Source: an uncultured Verrucomicrobiae bacterium (GTDB lineage Bacteria > Verrucomicrobiota > Verrucomicrobiia > Limisphaerales > J093). From it: DNA of 40,422 nt. Below the pieces are notes generated by a model. That model ran no database searches, was not told the origin of the DNA, and worked only from the letters and a program-made list of their open reading frames with translations. How positions within the stretch are numbered: the first letter of the stretch is position 1; each line of letters begins with the position of its first letter. Both the position numbers and the translations under genes were made by a program. The stretch spans positions 1-40,422 of the forward strand of contig CALFAV010000054.1 of the NCBI GenBank assembly GCA_937946835.1, given 5' to 3'. Positions 8,379-19,142 of this stretch are shown piece by piece.

Positions 8379-9878
8379 ATGGCCGTCGGTTTCGGCACCA
8401 GCGGGGTGCGCGGTCTGGTCAGCGAGTTGACCGATCGCGAGTGCGTCCTGTACGCGCGGGCTTTTTGGGGGCACGCCCGCGCCCAGGGCGCGCCGGGGCG
8501 GGTGGTCCTGGCGGGGGATTTGCGGAGCAGCACCCCCCGGCTTTTGCGGGCGGTGGCCCACGCCATCGTCCGGGAGGGCGGCACGCCCGAGTTCTGCGGG
8601 TTCATTCCCACGCCGGCCCTGGCCCATCACGCGCGGCAGTCCGGAGTGGCCGGGGTCATGGTCACCGGCAGCCACATTCCCGACGACCGCAACGGGCTGA
8701 AATTTTACCTGCCGCGGGGCGAGATCCTGAAGGCGGATGAGGCGGCCATCAGCGCGACATACGCCGCCCTGGCCGCGGCCGGCGAGCTGGAGGAGGAGTG
8801 GGCCGCGGCGTTTGACCCGGCGGGCATGTTCCGGCCCGAGGTTGCGGATGAGTTGCCCCCGCCCGACGCGACCGCGGCCGCGGCTTACGAACGCCGGTAT
8901 CGCGATTTTTTCCCGCCGGGGTGTCTGGCCGGGAAACGGGTGGTGCTTTACGAACATTCGACGGTTTCGCGCGACTGTCTCGGCCGGCTGCTTGAGCACC
9001 TCGGTGCCCGGGTGGTGCGTGTGGGGCGCGCGGACCGGTTCATTCCCGTGGACACCGAGGCGGTGGAAAATCCCGAGCAACTCGCCGCCTGGGTGCGCGC
9101 GGAAGGCGCCGACGCGCTGGTGTCGGCCGACGGCGACGGCGACCGCCCGCTGGTGGTGGATGAGCAGGGGCGCCAGGTGCGGGGCGATCTGTTGGGGTTG
9201 CTGACGGCCCGGTACCTGCGGGCGGACGTGGTGGTGGCACCGGTCAGTTGCACCACCGCGCTGGAGCTGTGCGGTGCCTTTCGTCGCGTGGTGCGCACGC
9301 GGATCGGCTCGCCCTACGTGGTGGCCGCGCTCGAGGCGGCGGTCCGGGCCGGCGCGCGGCGGGCGGTGGGCTTCGAGGCCAACGGGGGCGTGTTGCTGGG
9401 CAGCGATCTGAGCGGCGAGGTGCCCGGCACGCACCTGACGGCCCTACCGACGCGCGATGCGGCGTTGCCCGTGCTGGCGGTGTTGCACGCGGCCGGCCGG
9501 CGGGCGCTGCGGGTGTCGCAACTGGCGCGCGCGTTGCCGGCCCGTTTTACCGCCAGCGGCCTGCTGCGGCCCTTCCCGCGGGAGACGGGACACGCGCTGG
9601 TGGAGCGGCTGGCCGCCGGCGGCGTGGCGGCGGCGCAACAGTTCTGGGGCACAACCTTCGGCGAGGTGCGCGCGGTGGACTTCACCGACGGCGCGCGGGT
9701 GACTTTTGCCGGCGGGGACATCGTGCACATCCGTCCTTCGGGCAACGCGCCGGAGTTTCGCGTGTACACCGAGGCGGCCACGCCGGAGGCGGCCGAGGCC
9801 AACAACGTGCGCGCCCGGCAGTGGATTTGCCGGCAGGTTGCTTCGATGCCGTCCCCTCCCGCCGCTCCCACCCCATGA
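8379..9878 (+). CDS. Phosphohexomutase (phosphoglucomutase/phosphomannomutase/phosphoglucosamine mutase family)
   Basis: 499 residues, interconverting hexose 1- and 6-phosphates in the cytoplasm. All four active-site blocks of the alpha-D-phosphohexomutase superfamily are present: the phosphoserine loop TGSHIP (Ser98), the metal loop DGDGDR (Asp251, 253, 255), the sugar-binding loop FEANGG, and the C-terminal phosphate-binding loop RPSGNAPEFR. The opening GFGTSGVRG is typical of the N-terminus, so I prefer the ATG at 8379 over an in-frame GTG at 8355; neither has a clear ribosome site. The exact substrate is open. Because the gene overlaps a NagX-like acyltransferase by ATGA, an amino-sugar role is plausible, but the sequence does not fit canonical GlmM closely. 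Confidence 0.9.
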   Translation: MAVGFGTSGVRGLVSELTDRECVLYARAFWGHARAQGAPGRVVLAGDLRSSTPRLLRAVAHAIVREGGTPEFCGFIPTPALAHHARQSGVAGVMVTGSHIPDDRNGLKFYLPRGEILKADEAAISATYAALAAAGELEEEWAAAFDPAGMFRPEVADELPPPDATAAAAYERRYRDFFPPGCLAGKRVVLYEHSTVSRDCLGRLLEHLGARVVRVGRADRFIPVDTEAVENPEQLAAWVRAEGADALVSADGDGDRPLVVDEQGRQVRGDLLGLLTARYLRADVVVAPVSCTTALELCGAFRRVVRTRIGSPYVVAALEAAVRAGARRAVGFEANGGVLLGSDLSGEVPGTHLTALPTRDAALPVLAVLHAAGRRALRVSQLARALPARFTASGLLRPFPRETGHALVERLAAGGVAAAQQFWGTTFGEVRAVDFTDGARVTFAGGDIVHIRPSGNAPEFRVYTEAATPEAAEANNVRARQWICRQVASMPSPPAAPTP

Positions 9879-11089
9879 CCCCGCCCGCCGCCCCGCTGGC
9901 TTCTTCGAATCCCGGCACGGCGCCGGGCCGGGTGGTGTCCGTGGACGCCTTCCGCGGGCTGGTAATGCTGTTGATGTTGGGCGAGGTGCTGGAGCTGCGG
10001 CGCGTGGCGGCGGCACTGCCGGAAAGCCGGTTCTGGGCGTTTCTGGCCCATCACCAGAGCCACGTCGAGTGGGTGGGCTGCTCGTTGCACGACCTGATCC
10101 AGCCGGCGTTTTCGTTCCTGGTGGGCGTGGCGGTGCCGTTTTCGATCGCCAACCGGCTGGCGCGCGGGGCCTCGGCGGCGAGCCTGTGGGGCCACGCGTT
10201 GTGGCGGGCGGGCGTGTTGGTGGCGCTGGGCATTTTCCTGCGCTCGCTCGGGCACTCGCGGACGTACTTCACCTTTGAGGACACGCTGACCCAGATCGGG
10301 CTGGGGTATTTTTTCCTGTTCGCGCTGGCGTGGACGCCGCCGCGGGTGCAGTGGACCGCGCTGGGCGTGCTGCTGTTCGGGTACTGGCTGGCCTTTGCGC
10401 TGTACCCGTTGCCGGGGCCGGATTTCGACTGGGCGAAGGCCGGGGTGGCGGCCGACTGGCCGCATCATTTGAAGGGGTTCGCCGCCCACTGGAACAAAAA
10501 CACCAACCTGGCGTGGGCGTTCGACACGTGGTTTTTGAACCTGTTCCCGCGCGAGGCGCCCTTCACGCACAACGGCGGCGGTTATGCCACGCTGAGCTTC
10601 ATCCCCACGCTGGGCACGATGCTGCTGGGCCTGCTGGCGGGCGGCTGGCTGCGGCGCCTGCCGGCCACGGGCGATCGGGTGCGGTTGTTTGTGCTGGTGG
10701 GTCTGGCCGGGCTGGTGCTGGGCTGGTTGCTGGGCGTGCTGGGCATTTGCCCGGTGGTCAAACGCATCTGGACGCCGGCCTGGGTGCTGTACAGCGGCGG
10801 CTGGTGTTTGCTGTTGCTGGCGGGTTTTGCCGCGCTGGTCGAAGGGCTGGGGTGGAAGGCGGCGGTGTTTCCCCTGGTGGTGGTGGGCATGAACTCGATC
10901 GCCGCCTACTGCAGCGAGTGGCTGGCGGTGGGGTTCATCCGGGACGCCCTGAACCGGCATCTGGGACGGGAGTTTTTCCAACTGCTCGGCGCGCCCTACG
11001 AGCCGCTGGTGCGCGGGGCCGCCGTGCTGCTGGTGCTGTGGGCGATCCTGTTCTGGATGTACCGGCGGAAAATCTTCCTCAAGATTTGA
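9875..11089 (+). CDS. DUF5009 / NagX-like membrane acyltransferase
   Basis: 404 residues with about ten membrane helices. It belongs to the DUF5009 group, related to heparan-alpha-glucosaminide N-acetyltransferase and bacterial NagX. The signature VSVDAFRGLVMLLML lies near the start, followed by a conserved His-rich loop and GCSLHDLIQPAFSFLVG. It probably acetylates or handles an amino sugar at the inner membrane; the substrate is not known. The start is fixed by the ATGA overlap with the phosphohexomutase stop (9875-9878), which implies translational coupling. It converges with gcvP, 44 bp apart. Confidence 0.85.
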   Translation: MTPPAAPLASSNPGTAPGRVVSVDAFRGLVMLLMLGEVLELRRVAAALPESRFWAFLAHHQSHVEWVGCSLHDLIQPAFSFLVGVAVPFSIANRLARGASAASLWGHALWRAGVLVALGIFLRSLGHSRTYFTFEDTLTQIGLGYFFLFALAWTPPRVQWTALGVLLFGYWLAFALYPLPGPDFDWAKAGVAADWPHHLKGFAAHWNKNTNLAWAFDTWFLNLFPREAPFTHNGGGYATLSFIPTLGTMLLGLLAGGWLRRLPATGDRVRLFVLVGLAGLVLGWLLGVLGICPVVKRIWTPAWVLYSGGWCLLLLAGFAALVEGLGWKAAVFPLVVVGMNSIAAYCSEWLAVGFIRDALNRHLGREFFQLLGAPYEPLVRGAAVLLVLWAILFWMYRRKIFLKI

Positions 11090-11133
11090 GCCCCGGCCCG
11101 TGGCTGGTGTCCCGAGCGGAACCGTACTTCCAT

Positions 11134-14019
11134 TCAGCCCGCGTACGCCTCCACGCCCGCGCAGGTGCACACCAGGTGCCGGTCGCCGAACACGTTGTCC
11201 ACGCGGGCGCAAGCGGGCCAGAACTTGAAATCGCGCAACCCCGGCACGGGAAACGCCGCCTGCTCGCGGGTGTAGGGTCGGTTCCAATCCGCGGCGGCGA
11301 TCTGGTCCGCGGTGTGCGGGGCGCCCTTGAGCGGATTGTTGAGCGCGTCCAGCCGGCCGGACTCGATGGCCTGGATTTCGGCGTGGATGGCGATCATGGC
11401 CTCGCAGAAGCGGTCCAGCTCGGCCTTGGATTCGCTTTCGGTGGGCTCGACCATGAGCGTGCCCGGCACCGGCCAGCTCAGTGTGGGGGCGTGAAAGCCG
11501 TAATCCATGAGCCGCTTGGCCACGTCCTCGGCGGTCACGCTCTTGAACGGCCGCAGGTCCAGGATGCACTCGTGGGCGACCAGGCCGTGCGGGCCCTTGT
11601 AGAGGACCGGGAAATACGGCTCGAGCCGGCGGGCGAGGTAGTTCGCGTTCAGGAGGGCGACCTGCGTGGCCTCGGTCAGACCCGCGGCCCCCATGCAGGC
11701 GAGGTACATCCAGGAGATCGGCAACAGACTGGCGCTGCCCAGCGGCGCGCCCGCCACCGGGCCGATGGGTTCCAGCCCGGAAGCCTCGTTCCCGCGGCCC
11801 GGCAGAAACGGCGCCAGGTGCGCCGCCACGGCGATCGGCCCCACGCCCGGCCCGCCGCCGCCGTGCGGGATGCAAAAGGTCTTGTGCAGGTTCAGGTGGC
11901 AGACGTCCGCGCCGATTTCGCCGGGGCTGGTCAGGCCGACCTGGGCGTTGAGGTTCGCGCCGTCCATGTACACCTGCCCGCCGTGGTCGTGGACGATGCG
12001 GCACAACTCGCGGATGCCCGGCTCGAACACGCCGTGGGTCGAGGGGTAGGTCACCATCACCGCGGCGAGGCGCTCGCGGTACTCGGCGGCGCGGGCGCGC
12101 AGGTCGGCCAGGTCCACGTTGCCCTGCGCGTCGCAGGCCACCGGCACCACGCGCAAGCCCGCCATGACGGCGCTGGCGGGGTTGGTGCCGTGGGCGGAGG
12201 TGGGGATCAGGCACAGGTTGCGGTGCGCCTCGCCCCGGCTCGCGTGCCAGGCGCGGATGACCAGCAGGCCGGCGTATTCGCCCTGAGAACCGGCGTTGGG
12301 CTGCAACCACACCGCCGGCAGGCCGGTGATTTCCGCCAGCCACCGCTCGAGGTCCGCGGCCAGGTCCCGGTACCCGGCGGCCTGCTCGGCGGGGGCGAAC
12401 GGATGCAGCCGGGCGAACTCCGGCCAGCTCAGCGGCATCATCTGGCTGGCGGCGTTGAGCTTCATCGTGCATGACCCCAGCGGGATCATCGCCTGGCACA
12501 GGGACAAGTCCTTGGCCTCGAGCCGGCGCAGGTACCGGAGCATTTCGGTCTCGGAGTGGTACCGGTGGAAGACCGGGTGCTGGAGAAACGGCGTGCGACG
12601 GCGGGCCACGGGCGAGGTCCAGTCCGCGGGCAGGAGCGCGGCGGGGTCGAAATCCGGCGCCGCCCCGCCGTTGAAGACGGCGAGCAGGTCGGCTACGTCG
12701 GCGAGGCTGGTGGTTTCGTCCAGGCTCACGCCCACGGTCTCCGGGTCCACGGCCCGGAGGTTGATCCGGTGCCGGCGTGCCTGCTCATGGACGGGCGCCG
12801 CGCCGCCGCGGGGCCGTACGGTGAGCGTGTCGAAAAACGTGGCGTTGAGCACGCGGTGGCCCAGCCGTTCCAGCCCCGCGGCCAGCGTGGCGGTGAGGCG
12901 GTGCACCCGCGTGGCGATGGCCCGCAGGCCGTCGGGGCCGTGGTACACCGCGTACATGGCGGCCACGTTGGCCAGCAGGGCCTGGGCGGTGCAGATGTTG
13001 CTGGTGGCCTTTTCGCGGCGGATGTGTTGTTCACGCGTGCCCAGCGCCAGGCGATAGGCGGGGCGGCCGCGCGCATCCTTCGAGACCCCCACCAGCCGGC
13101 CGGGCATCTGGCGCTTGAACTCGTCGCGCGTGGCCAGGAACGCCGCGTGCGGCCCGCCGTAGCCCGGCGGCACGCCGAACCGCTGCGCACTGCCCACCGC
13201 GATGTCCGCGCCGCACTCGCCCGGCGGCACGAGCAGGGTCAGCGCCAACAGGTCGGTGGCCACCACGGCCAGGGCTCCGGCGGCGTGCGCCCGCGCGATG
13301 AGCGGGGCGGGGTCGTCCACCGCGCCGTCGGTGGCGGGATACTGGAGCAGGACGCCCAGCGTGGTGGCGTCGCAGCTCAACGCGGTCGGGTCGGCCACGC
13401 GCACTTCGATGCCCAGGGCGCGGGCGCGGGTGCGGACCACGGCGAGGTTCTGCGGGTGGCAGTCGGCCGCCACGAGAAACACATTCCGGCCGCGCGCGCC
13501 CTTGAGCCGATGACACATCATCAGGGCCTCGGCGGCGGCGGTGGCTTCGTCCAGCAGGGAGGCGTTGGCCACGGGCAGGCCGGTGAGGTCGCAGACCAGC
13601 GTCTGGAAGTTCAGCAGGCTCTCGAGCCGGCCCTGGCTGATTTCGGACTGGTAGGGGGTGTAGGGGGTGTACCAGCCGGGATTTTCGAGAATGTTGCGCT
13701 GGATGACCGGCGGGGTGATGCAATCGTACCAGCCCTGACCGATGAACGAGCGGAAGACCTGGTTGCGCGCCGCCAGGTGGCGCAGGTCCCGCAGCGCCTC
13801 AAATTCACGGCGCGGCGGCGGCAGGTTCAACGGCCGCCGGCGGCGGATTTCGCCGGGCACGGCGCGCTGCGTCAGCGCCTCCAGACTGTCCAGCCCCAGC
13901 ACGGCCAGCATGGTGCGTTGCTCCTCGGGGCGCGGGCCGATGTGGCGGCGGACAAAGGTGTCGGGGTGATCAAATCGCCCGGCGGGCGAGCCGGGCGCGG
14001 GGTGCGGGATGGAACTCAT
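11134..14019 (-). CDS. gcvP: Glycine dehydrogenase (decarboxylating), P protein of the glycine cleavage system
   Basis: 961 residues, the usual length of the fused (P1+P2) form. It decarboxylates glycine and passes the aminomethyl group to the lipoyl arm of the H protein. The start gives [10 protein letters not shown] and then [12 protein letters not shown], as in the family. N-half motifs include [22 protein letters not shown]. The C-half holds the PLP lysine in [18 protein letters not shown] (Lys713) with the glycine-rich loop behind it. It is full length without visible damage. No gcvT, gcvH or lpd lies in the window, so partners must be encoded elsewhere. The upstream stretch is filled with repeats, and I found no glycine riboswitch there. 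Confidence 0.97.
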   Translation of the reverse strand: MSSIPHPAPGSPAGRFDHPDTFVRRHIGPRPEEQRTMLAVLGLDSLEALTQRAVPGEIRRRRPLNLPPPRREFEALRDLRHLAARNQVFRSFIGQGWYDCITPPVIQRNILENPGWYTPYTPYQSEISQGRLESLLNFQTLVCDLTGLPVANASLLDEATAAAEALMMCHRLKGARGRNVFLVAADCHPQNLAVVRTRARALGIEVRVADPTALSCDATTLGVLLQYPATDGAVDDPAPLIARAHAAGALAVVATDLLALTLLVPPGECGADIAVGSAQRFGVPPGYGGPHAAFLATRDEFKRQMPGRLVGVSKDARGRPAYRLALGTREQHIRREKATSNICTAQALLANVAAMYAVYHGPDGLRAIATRVHRLTATLAAGLERLGHRVLNATFFDTLTVRPRGGAAPVHEQARRHRINLRAVDPETVGVSLDETTSLADVADLLAVFNGGAAPDFDPAALLPADWTSPVARRRTPFLQHPVFHRYHSETEMLRYLRRLEAKDLSLCQAMIPLGSCTMKLNAASQMMPLSWPEFARLHPFAPAEQAAGYRDLAADLERWLAEITGLPAVWLQPNAGSQGEYAGLLVIRAWHASRGEAHRNLCLIPTSAHGTNPASAVMAGLRVVPVACDAQGNVDLADLRARAAEYRERLAAVMVTYPSTHGVFEPGIRELCRIVHDHGGQVYMDGANLNAQVGLTSPGEIGADVCHLNLHKTFCIPHGGGGPGVGPIAVAAHLAPFLPGRGNEASGLEPIGPVAGAPLGSASLLPISWMYLACMGAAGLTEATQVALLNANYLARRLEPYFPVLYKGPHGLVAHECILDLRPFKSVTAEDVAKRLMDYGFHAPTLSWPVPGTLMVEPTESESKAELDRFCEAMIAIHAEIQAIESGRLDALNNPLKGAPHTADQIAAADWNRPYTREQAAFPVPGLRDFKFWPACARVDNVFGDRHLVCTCAGVEAYAG

Positions 14020-14133
14020 CGGCAATCGCGAAGACCAGGACCAACCGAAAGCGTCGCAACCTAAAAGCCGCCGGCTGCAAAGCAAGCGGGATTTCCATGC
14101 CGGAGAGGCCAGGACGAACCTGCCGGCGATACG

Positions 14134-14155
14134 GCAGATTGCCGGTCTGCGCGAC
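14134..14155. repeat. Worn right end of a palindromic element upstream of gcvP
   Basis: GCAGATT-GCC-GGTCTGC pairs with two G-T wobbles and is followed by GCGAC. It is preceded by GCGATAC, the spacer seen before hairpin 4 in the 133-bp elements. The loop lies 12-14 nt from the end at 14155. The left half is not recognisable. Confidence 0.5.
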
Positions 14156-14182
14156 GACCGCCGGGCCAGTTGCGCCGGTTCA

Positions 14183-14267
14183 ATCGCCGGCTGGAAGCCG
14201 GCGCTCCGGCGTAGCGGCAGCCATCTTGGCTGCCGTAGAGGGCGGCGTCTCGCTGCCCGGGGCAGCG
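14183..14267. repeat. 85-bp three-hairpin repeat, copy 1
   Basis: Direct repeat of 14376-14460 with one mismatch. It holds three hairpins in series: GCCGGCT-GGA-AGCCGGC, GGCAGCCA-TCT-TGGCTGCC and GGGCGGCG-TCT-CGCTGCCC (the last with one wobble pair). A diverged third copy lies at 8174-8256. The first hairpin and the following GCGCTCC match the ends of the mini-element at 8128. It lies in the gene-free stretch 14020-14495 between gcvP and the helicase; nothing coding is seen there. Confidence 0.85.
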
Positions 14268-14375
14268 GCGCAGGGCGCCAGCCTTTGGAGTGCGTCAGCT
14301 TGCCGGCGCTTTCCCCGGGCCGAATGGGCCAGGTGAGGAAACTGCCGTCGAATGCAGGGCACAGCCGGACAGGGC

Positions 14376-14460
14376 ATCGCCGGCTGGAAGCCGGCGCTCC
14401 GGCGTAGCGGCAGCCATCTTGGCTGCCGTAGAGGGCGGCGTCTCGCCGCCCGGGGCAGCG
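14376..14460. repeat. 85-bp three-hairpin repeat, copy 2
   Basis: The same unit as copy 1, 193 bp further on and in the same orientation; the third stem is perfect here (GGGCGGCG with CGCCGCCC). It ends 35 bp before the stop codon of the convergently oriented helicase frame, so it lies in the 3' region of the helicase message. Confidence 0.85.
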
Positions 14461-14495
14461 CGGCCCAACCGCCCGCCGCACGGACTGCGCTGCGG

Positions 14496-16538
14496 CTACG
14501 GTGCCCGATGGGCGGCGAGTTTTTCGCGCATGGCGGCAAACCAGGCCCGGGCCGTCTCGGGACTGACCGGGGCACCGGCCCGCGTCTCCGCCGGCTCGAT
14601 CAGTTCCGCGGGCAGTTCCCGGAGGAAGCTCGAGGGATGGCAGGGGGTGAGCTGGCCGTACTTGCGCCGCGCCGCGCAGTGCCCCAGCTTGAGCGTGAGC
14701 CGCGCCCGGGTGATGGCCACGTAAAAAAGCCGGCGCTCCTCCTCCAGGGTGCCCTCCTCCTTGGCGCGCGCGTGCGGCAACAGGCCCTCCTCCAGGCCCA
14801 CGATAAACACGTGCGGGAACTCGAGGCCCTTGCAACTGTGCATGGTGATGAGCGTCACTGCGTCGCCCGCCGGCCCGCTGTCCGCCTCCCGCTCGGCGTC
14901 GAGCGTCACGGCCTCGAGGTAGCGGACCAGCCGCTCGGCCGGACTCCCCTCGGGGCCGGCCTCGCGGTCCAGCCCGGCGACCAGTTCCCGGAGATTGCGC
15001 ACGCGATTTTCGGCGGCCTCGGCGGTCTTTTCGCCGCGCCGCAGTTCGTCCCAGTAGCCAATTGGGCCCAACCACCCCTCGGCCCAGGCGGTGAGGGAAA
15101 ATCCGGGGCCCGCCGCGCGCAGCGGCCGGGCCGTTTCCTCCAGCCACCGGACAAATGCGGCCACGCAGTCGCGGGCGCGCGCCGGGAGGGCCGCGGTCAC
15201 CGCCGGATTTTGCATGGCGGCAAAGACCGAGCCGCGCCGTTCGTGACTGGCCGCGATGAGCCGTTGCATCGTGGCATCGCTCAGCCCCCGGGCCGGCACG
15301 TTGGCGATGCGCAGCAGACCCAGGTCGTCGTGCGGGTTGAGCAGGGCCCGGAGGTAGGCCAGGAAATCCCGCACCTCGCGCCGGTCGAAAAAGCTCTGTC
15401 CGCCCACCAAATGGTAATGCACCCCGGCGCGGCGAAAGGCCGTCTCGAGCGCACGTGCCTGGCCGTTGGTGCGGAAGAGCACGGCCTGGTGCGACCAGGG
15501 CACGCGCCGGGCCAGGCGGTCGGCCTCGATCTGCTCGACCACGGTGCGGGCCTCCTCCTCCTCGTCGGCGAAGGTGAAAAGCCGGATCCTGGCACCCGCG
15601 CCCAGGGCCGACCACAGGTGCTTGCCGCGGCGGCGGGGGTTGTGGCGGATGAGGGCATTGGCGGCCTCGAGGATGGTGGTGGTGGACCGGTAGTTTTGCT
15701 CGAGCTTGATGACCTTGACCTCGGGGAAGTGCTTCTCCAGCTCGAGCAGGTTGGCCGGTTCGGCCCCGCGCCAGCCGTAGATGCTCTGGTCGTCGTCGCC
15801 CACCACACACAGATTGCGGTGCCGGGCGGCCAGGGCGCGGACCAGCTCGAACTGCACGGCGTTGGTGTCCTGGTACTCGTCCACCATCAGGTAGCGGTAC
15901 TGCGCCCGGCAGGCCTCGAGCACGTCCGGATGCTCGCGAAACAGCCGCAGGGGCAGCAGCAGCAGATCGTCGAAGTCCACCGCGTTGCACGCACGCAGGG
16001 CCGACTCGTAACGGGCGCGGACGTGCTCGGCCAGCGCGTGCGCCCCCGGCTGGGCAAAGGCCGCGGCGCGCTCACCGCCGTTGCGGTAGCGGCTGAGCAG
16101 GCTCAACACCGCGTGCGGGTCGGTCTTTTCGCCGGGGGCCGAAATTTGCGCGAGGATTTTGCGGACCGCCGCCAGTTGCTCGGCCTCGTCATAGATGACG
16201 AAATGCGGCTTGTACCCGAGCCGGTCAATGTACCGGCGCAGGAGCCGCACCCCCAGCGCGTGAAACGTGCAGATGGTGGGGCGGGCGGCGGCGGCCCCGG
16301 GCCGGCGGGCGCGCGGGACCAGGTGGTTGACCCGCTCGAGCATCTCGCGCGCGGCTTTGTTGGTGAAGGTGACCGCCAGGATGTGTTCCGGCGGCACCCC
16401 GCGCTGGAGCAGGTGGGCGATACGGTAGGTGATGACCCGCGTCTTGCCCGTGCCCGCCCCGGCGAGGATGAGCACCGGTCCTTCGAGGGTGGTGACCGCC
16501 TCGCGTTGCCGGGGGTTGAGCGTGCTCAGGTCGAGCAT
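14496..16538 (-). CDS. UvrD/Rep/PcrA-type superfamily 1 DNA helicase
   Basis: 680 residues; an ATP-driven 3'-5' DNA helicase for repair or replication restart. The start at 16538 gives [15 protein letters not shown], the Q-motif region. Walker A is GAGTGKT (27-33), followed by FTNKAAREM (Ia), VDEYQDTN (Walker B), [13 protein letters not shown] (III), LEQNYRS (IV), [23 protein letters not shown] (V) and [14 protein letters not shown] (VI). All helicase motifs are intact. Motif V and the length are closer to Rep/PcrA than to RecB. The C-terminus is short and lacks an obvious RNA-polymerase-binding Tudor tail. It is monocistronic between a repeat block and feoB. Confidence 0.93.
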   Translation of the reverse strand: MLDLSTLNPRQREAVTTLEGPVLILAGAGTGKTRVITYRIAHLLQRGVPPEHILAVTFTNKAAREMLERVNHLVPRARRPGAAAARPTICTFHALGVRLLRRYIDRLGYKPHFVIYDEAEQLAAVRKILAQISAPGEKTDPHAVLSLLSRYRNGGERAAAFAQPGAHALAEHVRARYESALRACNAVDFDDLLLLPLRLFREHPDVLEACRAQYRYLMVDEYQDTNAVQFELVRALAARHRNLCVVGDDDQSIYGWRGAEPANLLELEKHFPEVKVIKLEQNYRSTTTILEAANALIRHNPRRRGKHLWSALGAGARIRLFTFADEEEEARTVVEQIEADRLARRVPWSHQAVLFRTNGQARALETAFRRAGVHYHLVGGQSFFDRREVRDFLAYLRALLNPHDDLGLLRIANVPARGLSDATMQRLIAASHERRGSVFAAMQNPAVTAALPARARDCVAAFVRWLEETARPLRAAGPGFSLTAWAEGWLGPIGYWDELRRGEKTAEAAENRVRNLRELVAGLDREAGPEGSPAERLVRYLEAVTLDAEREADSGPAGDAVTLITMHSCKGLEFPHVFIVGLEEGLLPHARAKEEGTLEEERRLFYVAITRARLTLKLGHCAARRKYGQLTPCHPSSFLRELPAELIEPAETRAGAPVSPETARAWFAAMREKLAAHRAP

Positions 16539-16742
16539 GGGGCGCGCAGTGTACGGGCGGGCCGCGGCCTGACAAGCCGGGTAACGTCCGGGCGGGCACC
16601 CGAGCGGTCGGGGGCGGCTCAACGGGCGTCCACGGGGGCGAAGAACGAAAAGCCGGAGCTTGGGGGAACTTGTCTCTCCGAAAACCGCGCCGGACCGCGC
16701 GGAGCCGGGCAGGGGCCGAACTTCGTGCCCCGGCCGGTCGGT

Positions 16743-19016
16743 TCAAGCCCCGCCCAGGGCCAGGCCGATGGTCCGGGTCAGAAACGCCAGTCCCCAGGCC
16801 AGCAACGCGAGGTACAGCCACTGGAACAGCGGCCATTTCCAGGAGTTGGTTTCCCGCCGGACGATGGCCACGGTGCTCACGCACTGGAGGGCGGCCACGT
16901 AAAAGACCATCAGCGTCAGCCCGGTCAGCGGGGTGTAAATGAGCGAGCCGTCCGGCCGGCGCTGGGTCTGGAGCACCGAGGCCAGGGCGCGGATCTCCGC
17001 GTCGGGATCGCCGCCGCGGCTGACGTTGTACACGACCGACATGGTGCTCACGAAGACCTCGCGCGCGGCAAAGGAGCTGACAATGCCGATGCCGATCTGC
17101 CAGTCGAACCCCAGCGGCCGCAACAGCGGCTCGACCACGTGCCCCAGCCCGCCGGCAAAGCTGTGGCGGAGCCGCGTGCCGGCCAGGCGGGTTTCCAGTC
17201 CCGCCAGTTCGGCCTCGAGCGCTTCTCGCGAGGCGGGCTCAGAGGTCGCCTCGAGCCGGGCGGTGACGGCCCGGATGTCCGCCTGAATTGGCGCCTCGAG
17301 GTCCGCATGGCGCGGATACGTGGCCAGGAACCAGAGCAGGATGTTGAAGCCCAGGATGACCGTGCCGGCCTTGCGCAGAAACAACTTGGCCCGCTCCCAC
17401 ATGTGGCTCAGCAGCACGGGCAGCGTGGGCCGCTTGAAGGGCGGTAGTTCGAGGATCAGCACCGGTGTGTGCCCGCGCAGCAGGGTCTTCTTGAAAATCC
17501 AGGCCATGCCCAGCGCCAGCAGAATGCCCAGCAGGTACAACCCCAGCAGCGTCAGTCCGGGCAGCCGAAACAGCCCCCACACGCGCAGGTCCGGGATGCA
17601 GGCGGCGATCAGCAGCGTGTACACCGGCAGGCGTGCCGAGCAGCTCATCAACGGCGCCACCAGGATGGTCACCAGCCGGTCCTTCGGATGCTCGATCGTG
17701 CGCGTGGCCATAATGCCCGGGATGGCGCAGGCAAACGAGCCCAGCAGCGGGATGAAGCTCTTGCCGTGCAGGCCCACCTTGCTCATGAGCCGGTCCATGA
17801 GAAACGCCGCCCGGGCCATGTAGCCGGTGTCCTCCAGCAGCCCCAGGAACAGAAACAGCAGGCAGATTTGCGGCAGAAACACCACCACCGCGCCCACTCC
17901 GGCAATCACCCCGTCCACCAACAGGCTGCGCAGGTCGCCCGGCGGCAGCAGGGTCCCCACCTGCCGGCCCAGCCAGCCAAAGCCCCCCTCCAGCAGGTCC
18001 ATCGGCAACCGGGCAAAGGTGAAGATGCCCTGGAACATCACCGCCATCAGCGCGAAGAAAATCAGCGTCCCCCAGAGCTTGTGCGTGAAGACACGGTCCA
18101 GCCGGTCGCTGGTGGTCTCGCCGCCGCGGCCCCGGATGGTAACCGCCGCGTCATGCAGGGCGCGGGCGCGCTCGTAGCGGGCCTCGATGACCGCGGTGCG
18201 CCAGTCCACGCCGGCGGCGTCCAGTCGCTGCCGCGCGGCGAGCACGGCCGGTTCCATGCCGGGATGATGGAAGCGGGCGTTGTCCGGCAGGTTGCGTTCG
18301 TCGCACAGCAACAACAGGGCTTCCGCCCGGGCGCGCGCGGGCGGGGCGGCGTTCAGGCGGGCGTCGCCCAACGCGGCCAGTTCCCGCTCCAGTGCGGCGG
18401 GCAGCGAGTCCAGGACCGGCGGGGCTGGCGACGGGTGGGGAACCTTGCCGGCGGCGGACTCCAGGAGGGCCTGCTTGAGCGCCGGTACCCCCTCGCGGGT
18501 GCTGGCCACCAGGGGATACACCGGCGCGCCGAGGTCGCGCGCCAGCCGGGCGGCGTCCACCTCCAGGCCGTTGTCCCGGGCCACGTCCACCATGTTCAGC
18601 GCGATGAGGGTGGGATACCCCAGCTCGAGCACCTGGGTGGCGTAGTAGAGGTTGCGCTCGAGATTCGAGGCGTCCACCACCACCACCACCAGGTCCGGCG
18701 GACGCACTTCCGGCAGCCGGCCCAGCAGGACATCCCGCACGATTTGCTCGTCCAGCGACTGCGGGCTCAGACTGTAGGTGCCGGGCAGGTCCAGGACGGT
18801 CACCGGACGGTCCGGCGGGGCGCCCAGCAACGGCCCTTCCTTGCGCTCGACGGTGACGCCGGCGTAGTTGCCCACCTTGGCCCGCAGACCGGTCAGGGCG
18901 TTGAACAGGGTGGTCTTGCCGCAATTCGGGTTGCCGGTGAGCGCCACCAGAAACGGCCGGCGCGCCCGGCCGGAGGCGGGCGGTTTCACGCGACGACTGG
19001 ACGCGGACGTGGACAT
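16743..19016 (-). CDS. feoB: Ferrous iron transport protein B
   Basis: 757 residues, a GTPase-gated Fe(II) importer of the inner membrane. The N-terminal G domain has GNPNCGKTT (Lys34), TVERKEG (G2 region), DLPGTYSL (G3) and NMVD (G4), followed by a helical spacer. The membrane half begins near residue 310 with a run of helices and includes the gate segments LLEDTGYMARAAFLMDRLM and GSFACAIPGIMATR. The ATG at 19016 is chosen; a TTG at 19022 is possible. It is last in a feoA-feoA-feoB group, 126 bp after feoA, with a strong hairpin just upstream. No feoC is visible. Confidence 0.95.
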   Translation of the reverse strand: MSTSASSRRVKPPASGRARRPFLVALTGNPNCGKTTLFNALTGLRAKVGNYAGVTVERKEGPLLGAPPDRPVTVLDLPGTYSLSPQSLDEQIVRDVLLGRLPEVRPPDLVVVVVDASNLERNLYYATQVLELGYPTLIALNMVDVARDNGLEVDAARLARDLGAPVYPLVASTREGVPALKQALLESAAGKVPHPSPAPPVLDSLPAALERELAALGDARLNAAPPARARAEALLLLCDERNLPDNARFHHPGMEPAVLAARQRLDAAGVDWRTAVIEARYERARALHDAAVTIRGRGGETTSDRLDRVFTHKLWGTLIFFALMAVMFQGIFTFARLPMDLLEGGFGWLGRQVGTLLPPGDLRSLLVDGVIAGVGAVVVFLPQICLLFLFLGLLEDTGYMARAAFLMDRLMSKVGLHGKSFIPLLGSFACAIPGIMATRTIEHPKDRLVTILVAPLMSCSARLPVYTLLIAACIPDLRVWGLFRLPGLTLLGLYLLGILLALGMAWIFKKTLLRGHTPVLILELPPFKRPTLPVLLSHMWERAKLFLRKAGTVILGFNILLWFLATYPRHADLEAPIQADIRAVTARLEATSEPASREALEAELAGLETRLAGTRLRHSFAGGLGHVVEPLLRPLGFDWQIGIGIVSSFAAREVFVSTMSVVYNVSRGGDPDAEIRALASVLQTQRRPDGSLIYTPLTGLTLMVFYVAALQCVSTVAIVRRETNSWKWPLFQWLYLALLAWGLAFLTRTIGLALGGA

Positions 19017-19023
19017 CAGCAAG

Positions 19024-19045
19024 GGGCCGGTTTCCCCACCGGCCC
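19024..19045 (-). promoter_or_regulatory. Perfect hairpin 8 nt upstream of feoB
   Basis: GGGCCGGT and ACCGGCCC form a perfect 8-bp stem with a 6-nt loop. It occupies the position where a ribosome site for feoB would lie and so could restrict feoB translation or end part of the feoA message. There is no T-run. Function is inferred only. Confidence 0.4.
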
Positions 19046-19142
19046 GGTCGGGAACCGCCGGAGCGGGGCCGAAACGGGCGGCGGTCGGCCGGGAGGCGAC
19101 GGGTGGTTCACCATGGGGGGATCGGAAGGTCGGGCCGGCCGT

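Noticed and set aside
9314..12499. 1061-codon minus-strand frame across the acyltransferase and the phosphohexomutase
   Set aside because: It overlaps two well supported plus-strand genes and part of gcvP in another frame, and its composition is that of a shadow.
14020..14180. Glycine riboswitch upstream of gcvP
   Set aside because: I could not find the paired glycine-aptamer core on the minus strand; the stretch holds worn repeat hairpins instead.
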